Positions 8,954 to 17,696 of a stretch of 64,000 bases of DNA are shown here, in pieces (positions within the stretch are counted from its first letter, which is position 1; each line of letters starts with the position of its first letter). The notes below the pieces were generated by a model. It made no database searches and had not been told where the DNA came from. It saw only the letters and a program-made list of their open reading frames with translations. Position numbers and translations under genes: made by a program. Where the stretch lies: NCBI GenBank assembly GCA_027450145.1, contig DAIDKH010000013.1, positions 1 to 64,000 of the forward strand, in the 5' to 3' direction. Origin of the DNA: Chthonomonadaceae bacterium. GTDB taxonomy: Bacteria; Armatimonadota; Chthonomonadetes; Chthonomonadales; Chthonomonadaceae.

Positions 8954-9310
8954 CTAGTGGTGCATTTTCATCTTGCCGTGCATCTTCATCTTGGTATGCA
9001 TTTTGCCATGCATCTTCATTTTGCTTTTCTTCTCGACCTTCTTCACAAGGACACTGGCTGGCATCTTGCACTTGCTGCAGCAGTACATGATTGGGCTTTT
9101 CTTCGACAGCCTGACAGCCGTTGGCCTATACTGATTAGCATGGGTAGCGAGCTTCATGTGACACACGGGGCAATACACTGCCTTGGTTTCTACCTTCTTG
9201 GCTGGCTTATGGTGCATAGCCATCTTGTGCTTAGGCGCCGCAACAGCAGCTGTGGCAAGCACACTTACCATTCCGAGAACCGCAGCAGCCTGAGCAATCA
9301 ACTTAGTCAT
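8954..9310 (-). CDS. Small exported Met/His-rich, Cys-motif metal-binding protein
   Basis: 118 residues. A signal peptide (to about residue 24, ATAAVAA) is followed by KHKMAMHHKPAKK, then CPVCHM and CCSKCKM, and a C-terminal tail built from KMKMHGKM/HTKMKMHG units ending in HH. The CPVCHM...YCCSKC arrangement resembles the small treble-clef or YHS/TRASH-like metal-binding motifs of copper proteins. The Met/His tail is of the type that binds Cu(I)/Cu(II). It is probably a periplasmic metal scavenger or chaperone. An excellent AAGGAGA lies upstream of the ATG, and a perfect palindrome sits just before that. Specificity for copper is inference. Confidence 0.75.
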   Translation of the reverse strand: MTKLIAQAAAVLGMVSVLATAAVAAPKHKMAMHHKPAKKVETKAVYCPVCHMKLATHANQYRPTAVRLSKKSPIMYCCSKCKMPASVLVKKVEKKSKMKMHGKMHTKMKMHGKMKMHH

Positions 9311-9332
9311 ATATGCTATCTCCTTGAAAAAT

Positions 9333-9348
9333 GGTAACCGTGGTTACC
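9333..9348. promoter_or_regulatory. Perfect palindrome, candidate operator of the metal-binding protein gene
   Basis: GGTAACC-GT-GGTTACC, a 7+7 perfect inverted repeat, lies 22 nt upstream of the start codon and immediately before the Shine-Dalgarno. Further GTAACC-like half-sites occur at about 9362-9367 and 9381-9386. A symmetrical site here is compatible with a dimeric repressor. No regulator gene is adjacent. Confidence 0.45.
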
Positions 9349-9541
9349 TCGTGAGCAAATTGTAACCGCGAACTACACGTGGTAACACAATAAGCGGGAA
9401 TATGATGCAACCTCACCGATAATTGGGTTGCATTTGCATTCTACACCAAACGATCCAATTATCACATTGATAAACGCAAATGCGCAGTTAATCTACGGCT
9501 TTCAAACCACTTTTGTTTGCACCTAGAAACGATCCGGATCG

Positions 9542-12058
9542 CTAATCATTATCCCACGATATCTGAACAGGCGCAAATCCCTGTAGCACAAAACTTGCAC
9601 TTCCCGGTCCTTTTGGGACTGGAAACAAGACGCTTAAGCTGAGGCCCAATAGTCCCTTATCTTCGTTAACAGTCTGCGTCACCTTTAGCTCGCTTCCTGT
9701 AATCATCATCTTTACGCCGAATTCATCTACTGGCACACCAACCGGTTTCACGGCCTGGTCGCCTGCTACAAAAAGGGTCATGTCGTCCAGTCGTAATTCT
9801 ACTACCGTCGCACTGTGTCGTACTGTGTGCAGTGTAACCGTCACCGACAACAACATGCGCGTATCCAATTCCGGTTCGTTCGCCACCTCGGCAGGCGAGG
9901 CGCCTACTACACAGAACCGAAGATCACCGGCTTCCTGAGTGTCGCGCATCCTCACGATAATCGGGGAAGGGTTGGTGACATTTAAGTACTTGTCCATCCA
10001 GGCTAGGTAGCGTCTTATTTCATCCAGTCGATGATTTGGCTCAAGCAGACCATGGCCCTCGCGGGGATAGTGTACAAACGCAACAGGAATTCCGCGATGC
10101 TTCAGCACCTGGAATAGCTCGCGCGAATTTGCAATGTTGGTGTTGTCGTCGTCTTGTCCATGGACAATGAGGGTTGGAGTGATGATCTCTTTTAGGAATG
10201 CACCTGGCGAATGTTGCAAATATAGTTCGGGCTCTTCCCAGTAATAGGCACCAAGATAATCCTCGTACCACCTGCCTAACGTGGAGTTCGAATAGTCTGT
10301 TTGAAGGTGAAACATGCCGTACGAGGAGATTGCTGCTCCAAACCGTGTAGTGTGTCCAATAATCCAGTTCGTTAAATAGCCGCCGTAAGAGCCACCCATT
10401 ACTCCAATTTTGTCCGGTAACGCGATACCAGCCTCAACACAATAATCAACCCCGCTCATGATGTCGTCGTAATCGCCACCACCAATATCTTTAAAATTAA
10501 GTTTTCCAAACCGATTTCCATAGCCGTCACTTCCGCGGTAGTTCGGGCGCAAAACTGCATATCCTGCAGCACACCAAACGGGCTGCATTCCGTAACCAAA
10601 TATTGTGTTCGAAGCGTGTCCATGCGGCCCACCGTGTAGCTGCACTACCAACGGTAAGCTGGTATCGTTCGATCCTGCGGGTCGCGTCAAAAGGCCTTCA
10701 ATTTCCAGGCCGTCCTTAGACTTCCATCGTACAACACTTTGCTCCGGCAAGGCATAGTTCGCAAGGAAGTCCTTACCAAAACCTGTAATTGTCGTTAAGT
10801 CACCGGCTGCCGAGTAGTACGTCACCTCGGGCGGTTGCTTATCGTTCTCTTCCACCCAAATCATTGCGCTGCTGTAGGGGTCTAGAGCAAGGTATTCACG
10901 CACATTGAACGCGTCGAGTCCAATCGCCTTGACCTCACCGTTGACAATGTAGACTTGTGATCCACAACCTTCAACAGTGACGAGAATCAGGTCTCCGCTT
11001 GAATGCGACCATTCGAATTCTTGAACGTCCCTATCCCAATCAGGAGATGTAATGGGTTGAGAATCGCCAGGTTTGGATTGAGACAACAGACTGGCAAGCC
11101 AATCTATCTCATTGATCTCCTCGTCATGCGCGGATTTTGCCGGGGCAACGAAAATCGTTGAGCGCGAAAACGAGACGGTTGGCTCCAAACACGAAATGAA
11201 GGCAACAGCCGTGCAGTCTGGCGACCAGCGGACATTGCTTTTGTCGCCTAACCGCGTACAAATAGTCTGCTGTTCCTTGTGAACAAAATCGTAGACACAC
11301 ACATGGGCAACGTGGTAGTCATTGGGATCGCCGCTCAGGTTTGTAAGATATGCCAGCCGAGTCCCGTCTGGTGATACCTGAAATGTCGAAATACCGGCAT
11401 CCCCGGTGTATAGCCTCTTTGGCTTTCGATCCTCAATATCGATCATCCAGAACTCACGTAGGTCTCGTCGTATAGGCTCCTCAACGTAATCAAGCTGAAG
11501 TCTGTTTTCTTCTTCGCGCCGCCGATTTTCAAGTGACCTGGGAAGGGCTTGCGTTGTGAGATACACTAATTGCTGAGTATCTGGTACCCAGTTGTAATCA
11601 AGAACACCCTTGGGCACGTCAGTCACTTTAAATGGCTCGCCACCTTCCGAGGACAGGACCCAAATCTGATTCGTGCCGTAGAGAAGCTCGTCCTCATCCT
11701 GTTCTGATGTTACATCCTCGCGAGTAGATAGAAACGCAAGCCATCTCCCATCCGGTGACCAGCGAATATCGGAAACGCCGTCTGGGTGGAAGGTGATTTG
11801 CCTTGGCTGCCAGTCTGGTTCGTCCACAAGATCAATCTGCGGCTCTAGGTCGTCAATCACCCCATCAAAGGCTGGATCAGGAAGATCGCATATCCAGAGT
11901 TGAGAAACATTAGTACTCTTGTCGAAGTCACTTTCAGAGGCTAAAAACGCCGCGCGTGTTCCGCCAGGATGTATCTGTGGCGTCTCGGGTCTTTGCAAGG
12001 CGATCAGACTTTGCGCGGTAATAGGTAAATGCGCGTGAAAACTATCACTTTTTGACAT
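9542..12058 (-). CDS. S9 family prolyl oligopeptidase/acylaminoacyl-type peptidase with C-terminal extension
   Basis: 838 residues from the ATG at 12058 (a TTG 21 nt earlier is possible). The N-terminal half is a TolB/WD40-like beta-propeller with repeated SPDG motifs (RWSPDGRWLAFLS, VSPDGTRLAYLT). The alpha/beta hydrolase half has the oxyanion-region HGGPHG and the catalytic triad Ser in MGGSYGGY (near residue 556), Asp in GQDDDNTN and His in EGHGLL. No signal peptide is visible, so it is probably cytoplasmic. About 130 residues follow the usual end of the domain and form a separate beta-rich tail that I do not recognise. It is divergent from the dGTPase gene. Confidence 0.9.
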   Translation of the reverse strand: MSKSDSFHAHLPITAQSLIALQRPETPQIHPGGTRAAFLASESDFDKSTNVSQLWICDLPDPAFDGVIDDLEPQIDLVDEPDWQPRQITFHPDGVSDIRWSPDGRWLAFLSTREDVTSEQDEDELLYGTNQIWVLSSEGGEPFKVTDVPKGVLDYNWVPDTQQLVYLTTQALPRSLENRRREEENRLQLDYVEEPIRRDLREFWMIDIEDRKPKRLYTGDAGISTFQVSPDGTRLAYLTNLSGDPNDYHVAHVCVYDFVHKEQQTICTRLGDKSNVRWSPDCTAVAFISCLEPTVSFSRSTIFVAPAKSAHDEEINEIDWLASLLSQSKPGDSQPITSPDWDRDVQEFEWSHSSGDLILVTVEGCGSQVYIVNGEVKAIGLDAFNVREYLALDPYSSAMIWVEENDKQPPEVTYYSAAGDLTTITGFGKDFLANYALPEQSVVRWKSKDGLEIEGLLTRPAGSNDTSLPLVVQLHGGPHGHASNTIFGYGMQPVWCAAGYAVLRPNYRGSDGYGNRFGKLNFKDIGGGDYDDIMSGVDYCVEAGIALPDKIGVMGGSYGGYLTNWIIGHTTRFGAAISSYGMFHLQTDYSNSTLGRWYEDYLGAYYWEEPELYLQHSPGAFLKEIITPTLIVHGQDDDNTNIANSRELFQVLKHRGIPVAFVHYPREGHGLLEPNHRLDEIRRYLAWMDKYLNVTNPSPIIVRMRDTQEAGDLRFCVVGASPAEVANEPELDTRMLLSVTVTLHTVRHSATVVELRLDDMTLFVAGDQAVKPVGVPVDEFGVKMMITGSELKVTQTVNEDKGLLGLSLSVLFPVPKGPGSASFVLQGFAPVQISWDND

Positions 12059-12147
12059 ATTATAACTAGTGTAGCACAACCATATTGGCAGATCGTGATA
12101 ATACGATGACGGAGCAGTAACGTTGGCTTGGCGATTGAGAGGCTTGC

Positions 12148-13269
12148 ATGTATATGACTAACACGGCGTTAATACCTAGAGAGCGGCAAGAGCAGTGGGA
12201 GCTTACGGAACTTGCACCGTGGGCGAGTAAAGCAGCATTGTCACGTGGCAGAAGGTATCCAGAGGAGGATGACGAGTTGCGAACAGCCTTTCAGCGTGAC
12301 AGAGACCGAATTGTGCACAGCAAAGCATTTCGAAGACTAAAACATAAGACCCAGGTGTTTATTGACCCAGAGGAAGACCACTTCCGAACTCGTCTTACCC
12401 ATACATTAGAGGTTGCACAAATAGCGAGAACGGTTGCACGGGCCTTGCGGTTGAACGAAGACCTCACCGAAGCCATTTCTCTGGCCCATGATCTTGGTCA
12501 TCCGCCGTTTGGACACGCAGGCGAGGAGGCACTTAATGATGTACTCGCAATCTACGCACCGGGACGATCGTTTTTGCACTACGAGCAAAGCCTCAGGATT
12601 GTAGATCTGCTTGAAACAAGGACCGACGACAATAACGAAACTGACGCACTACAACGCCTAATGGGCCTCAACCTTACCTGGGAAGTATGCGATGGAATTG
12701 CGCACCATAGCAAGGGAGCGGCCGATTTAAATGACGGCTCTGAGCGTTCGCTAACCCTTGAAGGACAGGTAATGCGTATATCCGACCGAGTTGCGTACAT
12801 TAACCACGATATTGACGACGCCATAAGAGCCGGTGTAATAACCGCGAGCGACCTACCATCGGGCCCAATTGGCCTCTTAGGCAATAGCCACAGCAAGAGA
12901 ATTTCTCGGGTAATCTGTGATATCGTTGCATGCAGCCAAGGTATGCCCGCGGTAATGATGTCGAGCGAAGTCCAGAGTGCAATGGATGAACTGAAGGACT
13001 TCATGTTCGAACGTGTCTACTGGAAGGCAGCATCCGGCAACAACGATCTTCATAAAGCGCAGCATGTTATCAAGGCGCTATTTGCACTATACATGGAGAA
13101 TCCTGAGCTAATGACGACGTGGAACAGCACCACAAATGTGACGACTGCCGAGCGTGCCGTTCAGGTTTGCGATTACATTGCAGGAATGACCGACCGCTAC
13201 GCGGTATCCAGGTTTGAATACCATTTTGTACCACAGTCGATGAAGGCCGCACACTCCAATTCTCTATAG
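12148..13269 (+). CDS. dgt: Deoxyguanosinetriphosphate triphosphohydrolase-like HD protein
   Basis: 373 residues; the start may be the ATG at 12148 or the one at 12154. The HD-domain metal ligands are evident: RLTHTLEVAQIAR, LAHDLGHPPFGHAGE and, further on, NHDIDDAIRAG. The N-terminal phrase DRDRIVHSKAFRRLKHKTQVF is a hallmark of bacterial dGTPases. The enzyme removes triphosphate from dNTPs. The family often acts in nucleotide-pool control or antiviral dNTP depletion, but nothing nearby suggests a defence role. Confidence 0.93.
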   Translation: MYMTNTALIPRERQEQWELTELAPWASKAALSRGRRYPEEDDELRTAFQRDRDRIVHSKAFRRLKHKTQVFIDPEEDHFRTRLTHTLEVAQIARTVARALRLNEDLTEAISLAHDLGHPPFGHAGEEALNDVLAIYAPGRSFLHYEQSLRIVDLLETRTDDNNETDALQRLMGLNLTWEVCDGIAHHSKGAADLNDGSERSLTLEGQVMRISDRVAYINHDIDDAIRAGVITASDLPSGPIGLLGNSHSKRISRVICDIVACSQGMPAVMMSSEVQSAMDELKDFMFERVYWKAASGNNDLHKAQHVIKALFALYMENPELMTTWNSTTNVTTAERAVQVCDYIAGMTDRYAVSRFEYHFVPQSMKAAHSNSL

Positions 13270-13327
13270 TGGTGCAAGTTAACTTTTACGGTCGTAATCT
13301 CAAAAATCTCCGTCGGAGACTGGAAAA

Positions 13328-13870
13328 ATGATGACGCAGATAGAAATCGATAATGCGCGCGACGAGGCTATCTCCATGCTCCGCGCCGCGGACATAAGGC
13401 TAACCAACGAAGAGCAGGCTAGCATAGAAATCGCCGATTTTGGGCTTGGTAACCTGCGCATTTCAGGTCTTCAAATCGTGGTGTACGTTAACACTACCCG
13501 CTGTTGCGCGAAAGAACTCGTCATGTTTCCGCGACAGACGTGCCCGCAGCACATTCATCCTCCAGTAGGCAATGATCCTGGCAAGGAGGAAACTTTCCGG
13601 TGCAGGTGGGGTGAAGTTTACCTCTATGTCCCCGGAGAACCAACACCCTCCCCATCATGCGCTGCTCCTGCCGGCCACGAGCCATTTTACACGATTTGGC
13701 ACGAGGTAAAGCTGAAACCCGGTGATCAGTACACCATTCTACCGGGTACTCCGCACTGGTTTCAAAGCGGTAGCGAAGGAGCGATTGTTAGTGAGTTCTC
13801 CACCACTAGCAGAGATGAGTATGATATCTTCCAAGATCCTGCAATTGTTCGCGTTCCTGCAGAAATGTGA
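13328..13870 (+). CDS. D-lyxose ketol-isomerase (cupin)
   Basis: 180 residues, one cupin domain. Metal ligands are visible in QHIHPPVGNDPGKEETFR (two His and a Glu) and PGTPHWFQ (His). The phrase GEVYLYVPG and the overall layout match the YdaE/D-lyxose isomerase family, which interconverts D-lyxose and D-xylulose. GGAG lies nine bases before the ATG. It stands alone after dgt, so it may belong to the same transcription unit. Confidence 0.85.
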   Translation: MMTQIEIDNARDEAISMLRAADIRLTNEEQASIEIADFGLGNLRISGLQIVVYVNTTRCCAKELVMFPRQTCPQHIHPPVGNDPGKEETFRCRWGEVYLYVPGEPTPSPSCAAPAGHEPFYTIWHEVKLKPGDQYTILPGTPHWFQSGSEGAIVSEFSTTSRDEYDIFQDPAIVRVPAEM

Positions 13871-13971
13871 AGATTGCTGGGTGATGCCTCAGGCCCCTGC
13901 CTAGACCGCTTTTGATGAGGTAATCAGGTTTGTGATGTCTGCGGTGCACCACTAAATAACGCGCTATCCTC

Positions 13972-14001
13972 TTGACTAAATTGCAGCGTAACATTTATAA
14001 T
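13972..14001 (+). promoter_or_regulatory. Sigma-70-type promoter upstream of glmU
   Basis: TTGACT (13972-13977), 18-nt spacer, TATAAT (13996-14001). It is well placed about 80 nt before glmU. Confidence 0.7.
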
Positions 14002-14078
14002 GCTCTGTAGTTAATCGCTCATTCATTGTTGGTGAGCGTACTCAACTTTGCATATCAACCGGAGTTTTGCCGCACTTT

Positions 14079-15512
14079 ATGAGCGAATTATCTACTACCT
14101 CTCACCCCCCTGTTGCGGCAATCATTCTGGCCGCGGGTAAAAGTACCCGTATGAAGTCGTCAGTGGCAAAACCCCTTCACACTATCTGTGGCGATACAAT
14201 GGCGTCCCATGTAATTCGAGCCTGCCGCGAGGCGGGAGTGGAGCGAATTGTGATGATTGTCGGTCATCAGTCCGACGTCGTGATAAATGCTCTAACTGAG
14301 TTGGGGGTAGAATTTGCAGTGCAAACCCACCAAAAGGGAACCGCAAACGCAGTTCAAGCCGCTGAGGGGCTTCTTGGAGACTGGCCAGGCGACATTATAA
14401 CCCTCGCCGCAGATACTCCTCTGCTTACCGCTGAATCTGTACGCGCGCTTATAAATCTTCGCAACTCCACCACCGCTCCCATGGCCATGCTCACCGCACG
14501 CTTAGATAACCCAACGGGATATGGGCGCGTCATTCGTAATGAAGATGGTACGGTTAACCGTATAGTGGAGGAAACGGACGCCTCGCCCATCGAGAAACAA
14601 TGCAAGGAATGCAACCCTTCTTTATACGCTTTTCTGGGCGAATACCTGTGGTCTGCACTTAAACTGGTTGGCAATTCTAATGCCAAGGGCGAATACTACC
14701 TCACAGATCTCGTGGAGATCTTTTCTAGGCAGCAAAAGCACGTAGTGGCCAAACCCGTAGAGGATGTAGACGAAGTACTTGGAGTGAATAGCCAGCAAGA
14801 TCTTGCTACTGCAGCGGCGGTGATGCGAAAGAGGCTGTTAAATCGGCTCATGGCCGCAGGTACAGTGGTTGTAGACCCTGCCAGCACATATATAGACATT
14901 GATGTTGAGGTTGGCCAGGATACTACAATTGAGCCATTCTGCATGCTGCTTAGAGGAACGCGCATCGGGACTGGTTGTATCATTGGGCCCTATACTCGTA
15001 TCGAGCAGTCGAAACTTGGCAATGACGTCAGAGCGATAGCGTCGTGGATCAGTTACAGCACAATGGACGACGGCGCAAAGATTGGTCCATACTCGCAGCT
15101 TCGACCTGGCAGCCACCTCGCAAGCGGTGCAAGAATTGGGAATTTTGTAGAGGTGAAGAACAGCACCCTAGGGCCGTCTGCGCAGGCATCTCACCTCTCA
15201 TATATCGGTGACGCACTCGTCGGGGCTGGTGTCAACATAGGGGCTGGTACCATAACGTGCAATTACGACGGGTACTTCAAGCATCAAACGGTGATCGGCG
15301 ACAACGCCTTCATTGGCTCGAATTCCACTCTTATAGCACCGGTCTCCGTGGGAGCTGGTGCATTTGTTGCCGCTGGTTCACCCGTTACTGGTGAAATTCC
15401 TGAGAACAGCCTGGTAATTGCCCGGCAGCGCGCTTCTATAAAAGAGGACTGGGCGCGTGCTTACAGAGTACGAAAGCGGGCAGAGAAGCAACAACAGTCC
15501 ACAAAAGGCTGA
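14079..15512 (+). CDS. glmU: Bifunctional GlmU: GlcN-1-P acetyltransferase / UDP-GlcNAc pyrophosphorylase
   Basis: 477 residues from the ATG at 14079; a TTG 12 nt earlier is only two bases from GGAG and is less likely. The N-terminal uridylyltransferase has AAIILAAGKSTRMKS and GDTMASHVI. The C-terminal left-handed beta-helix shows hexapeptide rungs, RPGSHLASGARIGNF with VEVKNS, and the acetyltransferase region GAGTITCNYDGYFKH. It makes UDP-GlcNAc for peptidoglycan in the cytoplasm. It is followed by prs, a common pairing because both enzymes serve nucleotide-activated precursors. Confidence 0.96.
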   Translation: MSELSTTSHPPVAAIILAAGKSTRMKSSVAKPLHTICGDTMASHVIRACREAGVERIVMIVGHQSDVVINALTELGVEFAVQTHQKGTANAVQAAEGLLGDWPGDIITLAADTPLLTAESVRALINLRNSTTAPMAMLTARLDNPTGYGRVIRNEDGTVNRIVEETDASPIEKQCKECNPSLYAFLGEYLWSALKLVGNSNAKGEYYLTDLVEIFSRQQKHVVAKPVEDVDEVLGVNSQQDLATAAAVMRKRLLNRLMAAGTVVVDPASTYIDIDVEVGQDTTIEPFCMLLRGTRIGTGCIIGPYTRIEQSKLGNDVRAIASWISYSTMDDGAKIGPYSQLRPGSHLASGARIGNFVEVKNSTLGPSAQASHLSYIGDALVGAGVNIGAGTITCNYDGYFKHQTVIGDNAFIGSNSTLIAPVSVGAGAFVAAGSPVTGEIPENSLVIARQRASIKEDWARAYRVRKRAEKQQQSTKG

Positions 15513-15719
15513 TGCTCGAGCGTTTCGGTTTCAATTCGACAAGCCAATCTGAATCTAGTATCCTGCCGTGGGGCAACGTGAGGACGAGCTGAACGCATCT
15601 TGTCAATATGAGCAGATACTTAATGGCTCATAGAAATATCGGCCGCCCAGCGAGGCGGATGCCTCCCAAGTTTAGAGGCACACGCGACAATTAGGCTGAT
15701 CTCGGTAAGGAGAACTTTG

Positions 15720-16682
15720 ATGCAAAGCTTTGACTTGCGTATTTTTACTGGCAACGCTAACCCCGCACTTGCCACGGCTATTGCCGAAGACCTTAACTCC
15801 CCTTTAGGCGCGATTGTAGTGAAGAAGTTCTCTGATGGCGAAATAAGCGTAAAAATTGACGAAAGCGCTCGTGGTCAGGATATTTTTATTGTTCAGCCGA
15901 CCTGTTATCCGGTGAACGATAACCTTATGGAACTACTCATCATGATTGACGCGTTCCGCCGAGCCTCGGCGCAACGCATCACTGTGGTACTCCCCTACTA
16001 CGGCTATGCCCGTCAAGACAAGAAGATGCAGCCGCGTGAACCAGTTACGGCCCGGCTTATTGCCAATCTCATTACTCAGGCAGGCGCCAGCCGCGTTTTG
16101 TGTCTTGACCTTCACGCCGGGCAGATACAAGGCTTTTTTGACCTCCCGGTAGATCACCTATACGCTGGTCCACTCATTGCTCAGTACCTTATAGACAACG
16201 GAATATACAATGGAAACACCGTGGTTGTGTCTCCCGATGTCGGTGGCGTAGCCCGTGCCAGAGCTCTTGCCGAATCTCTAAAAACGCCCATCGCAATTAT
16301 TGCAAAGCGCCGGCCGGAGCCCAATAAAGTGGAGATCATGGAGATCATTGGTGACGTGCAAGGCAAAATTTGTGTCATGATCGACGATATGATCGACACA
16401 GCAGGCACTATTGTCCAAGGGGCCCAGGCACTCATTGACCGTGGTGCCTCAGCTGTTCATGCTTGCTGTACACACCCTATTCTTTCCGGTTCTGCAATTG
16501 AGAAAATTGCCGACTCGCCGTTGCAGACGCTGCTTGTTACAGATACCGTTCCGCTGCCCGAGGATAAGAAAATACCAAAGATTAAAGTTCTCTCTGTCGC
16601 TCCTCTGTTGGCAGATGCAATTCTACGCATTCACGAGGATACCTCTGTAAGCGAACTTTTCCGACACTATGCACGGCACTAA
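15720..16682 (+). CDS. prs: Ribose-phosphate pyrophosphokinase (PRPP synthase)
   Basis: 320 residues. AAGGAG (15707-15712) lies seven bases before the ATG at 15720, which decides against the adjacent TTG. Typical class I motifs are [23 protein letters not shown] (ATP site), [13 protein letters not shown] and the PRPP-binding loop [12 protein letters not shown]. It makes PRPP for nucleotide, His and Trp synthesis. Full length for the family. Confidence 0.96.
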   Translation: MQSFDLRIFTGNANPALATAIAEDLNSPLGAIVVKKFSDGEISVKIDESARGQDIFIVQPTCYPVNDNLMELLIMIDAFRRASAQRITVVLPYYGYARQDKKMQPREPVTARLIANLITQAGASRVLCLDLHAGQIQGFFDLPVDHLYAGPLIAQYLIDNGIYNGNTVVVSPDVGGVARARALAESLKTPIAIIAKRRPEPNKVEIMEIIGDVQGKICVMIDDMIDTAGTIVQGAQALIDRGASAVHACCTHPILSGSAIEKIADSPLQTLLVTDTVPLPEDKKIPKIKVLSVAPLLADAILRIHEDTSVSELFRHYARH

Positions 16683-16697
16683 TCAACGGAGGGATCA

Positions 16698-17522
16698 GTG
16701 ACCCAGCCATCACAATCGAACGAGGCACTTTTGCGTGACATCCAAGCACCGCTTGTTGCTCATGAACGTGCGGCATTCTGGTGGATGGGACAGCATACGT
16801 TTGTTGTCAAAATCGGTACTGCTACCATTTTTATTGATCCGTTTCTTGCAGACTGGTCGTCGCGTCAAACGCCACCTCTTCTCACCATGGACGAAACATC
16901 GGGGTTTACCTGGGCACTGGTTTCCCACGGTCACGGCGATCACCTGTGCCCGCAAACCCTTAAAGCAATTGCTGCCAACTCACCAGATTGTCGATTTGTA
17001 TGTCCGCAGACTGAAACACACCGATTAGAAGATGAAGCAGGAATATCCCCATCGCGCATCATGCCGCTGAATGCAGACGATTCTGTAACCTTACACGGCA
17101 CATCCATTACCGCGATAAAATCTAAGCACGAGTTCTTTGACGAGCACCCAGAACTTGGCTTTCCATATCTAGGTTATGTCATAGAACGCGACGGTGTAAC
17201 GATCTACCACTCCGGTGACACTATTCCCTATGAGGGTCTGCTTACCACACTGCAAAAATGGAGCCACTTCGACTGCCTGTTTCTCCCTATCAACGGGCGC
17301 GACGCCGAGCGATTCACGGCCAATTGCCAGGGTAATTTGACGTTTCAGGAGTCTGTTGAGATCGCTGGAGAGCTGCAGCCAGGACTGGTTGTGCCAAGTC
17401 ACTATGACATGTTTATAGGAAACCAGGAAGATCCCGCTAAATTTGCTCGTTATATAGAGGCGAAATATCCTACGGTTAGGTACTGGATTGGCGCGCCAGG
17501 GTCTCGCGTAACCATTTCATGA
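16698..17522 (+). CDS. UlaG-like metallo-beta-lactamase-fold hydrolase
   Basis: 274 residues, GTG start after CGGAGGGATC. The metal site is visible in SHGHGDHLCP (HxHxDH variant), KHEFFDEHPELG, HSGDTIPYEG and PSHYDMF. These match L-ascorbate-6-phosphate lactonase (UlaG) relatives. No ascorbate transport genes are nearby, so another lactone or phosphodiester substrate is possible. The stop overlaps the ATG of a small membrane-peptide frame (ATGA). Confidence 0.85.
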   Translation: MTQPSQSNEALLRDIQAPLVAHERAAFWWMGQHTFVVKIGTATIFIDPFLADWSSRQTPPLLTMDETSGFTWALVSHGHGDHLCPQTLKAIAANSPDCRFVCPQTETHRLEDEAGISPSRIMPLNADDSVTLHGTSITAIKSKHEFFDEHPELGFPYLGYVIERDGVTIYHSGDTIPYEGLLTTLQKWSHFDCLFLPINGRDAERFTANCQGNLTFQESVEIAGELQPGLVVPSHYDMFIGNQEDPAKFARYIEAKYPTVRYWIGAPGSRVTIS

Positions 17523-17638
17523 CGACCCAGCCATTAAAGGGAACGCCTCACATCTTTACTAAAGCATTGTTTTTACTGTTTGCCGCCGCCGCCATCGGAG
17601 CCTGTTCGCTCACTATCACTGCAATGTTTCTGCTCTAA
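17519..17638 (+). CDS. Possible 39-residue single-helix membrane peptide
   Basis: ATG overlaps the stop of the UlaG-like gene as ATGA, the usual coupling in this genome. The product starts MTTQPLKGTPHIFTKA and then has one hydrophobic helix (LFLLFAAAAIGACSLTITAM) to its end. The overlap and clean helix argue for a real gene; the short length and the lack of homologues known to me argue against. Function unknown. Confidence 0.45.
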   Translation: MTTQPLKGTPHIFTKALFLLFAAAAIGACSLTITAMFLL

Positions 17639-17696
17639 AAGCGCAGCGCCAACCGTCGATGGCGGTACGGTATTCTTAAGCTTGGCTATATAGTGT

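Noticed and set aside
12054-12065. TATAAT immediately before the S9 peptidase ATG considered as its -10 element
   Set aside because: It directly abuts the ATG, so the transcription start would fall inside the gene, and no -35 lies at proper distance.
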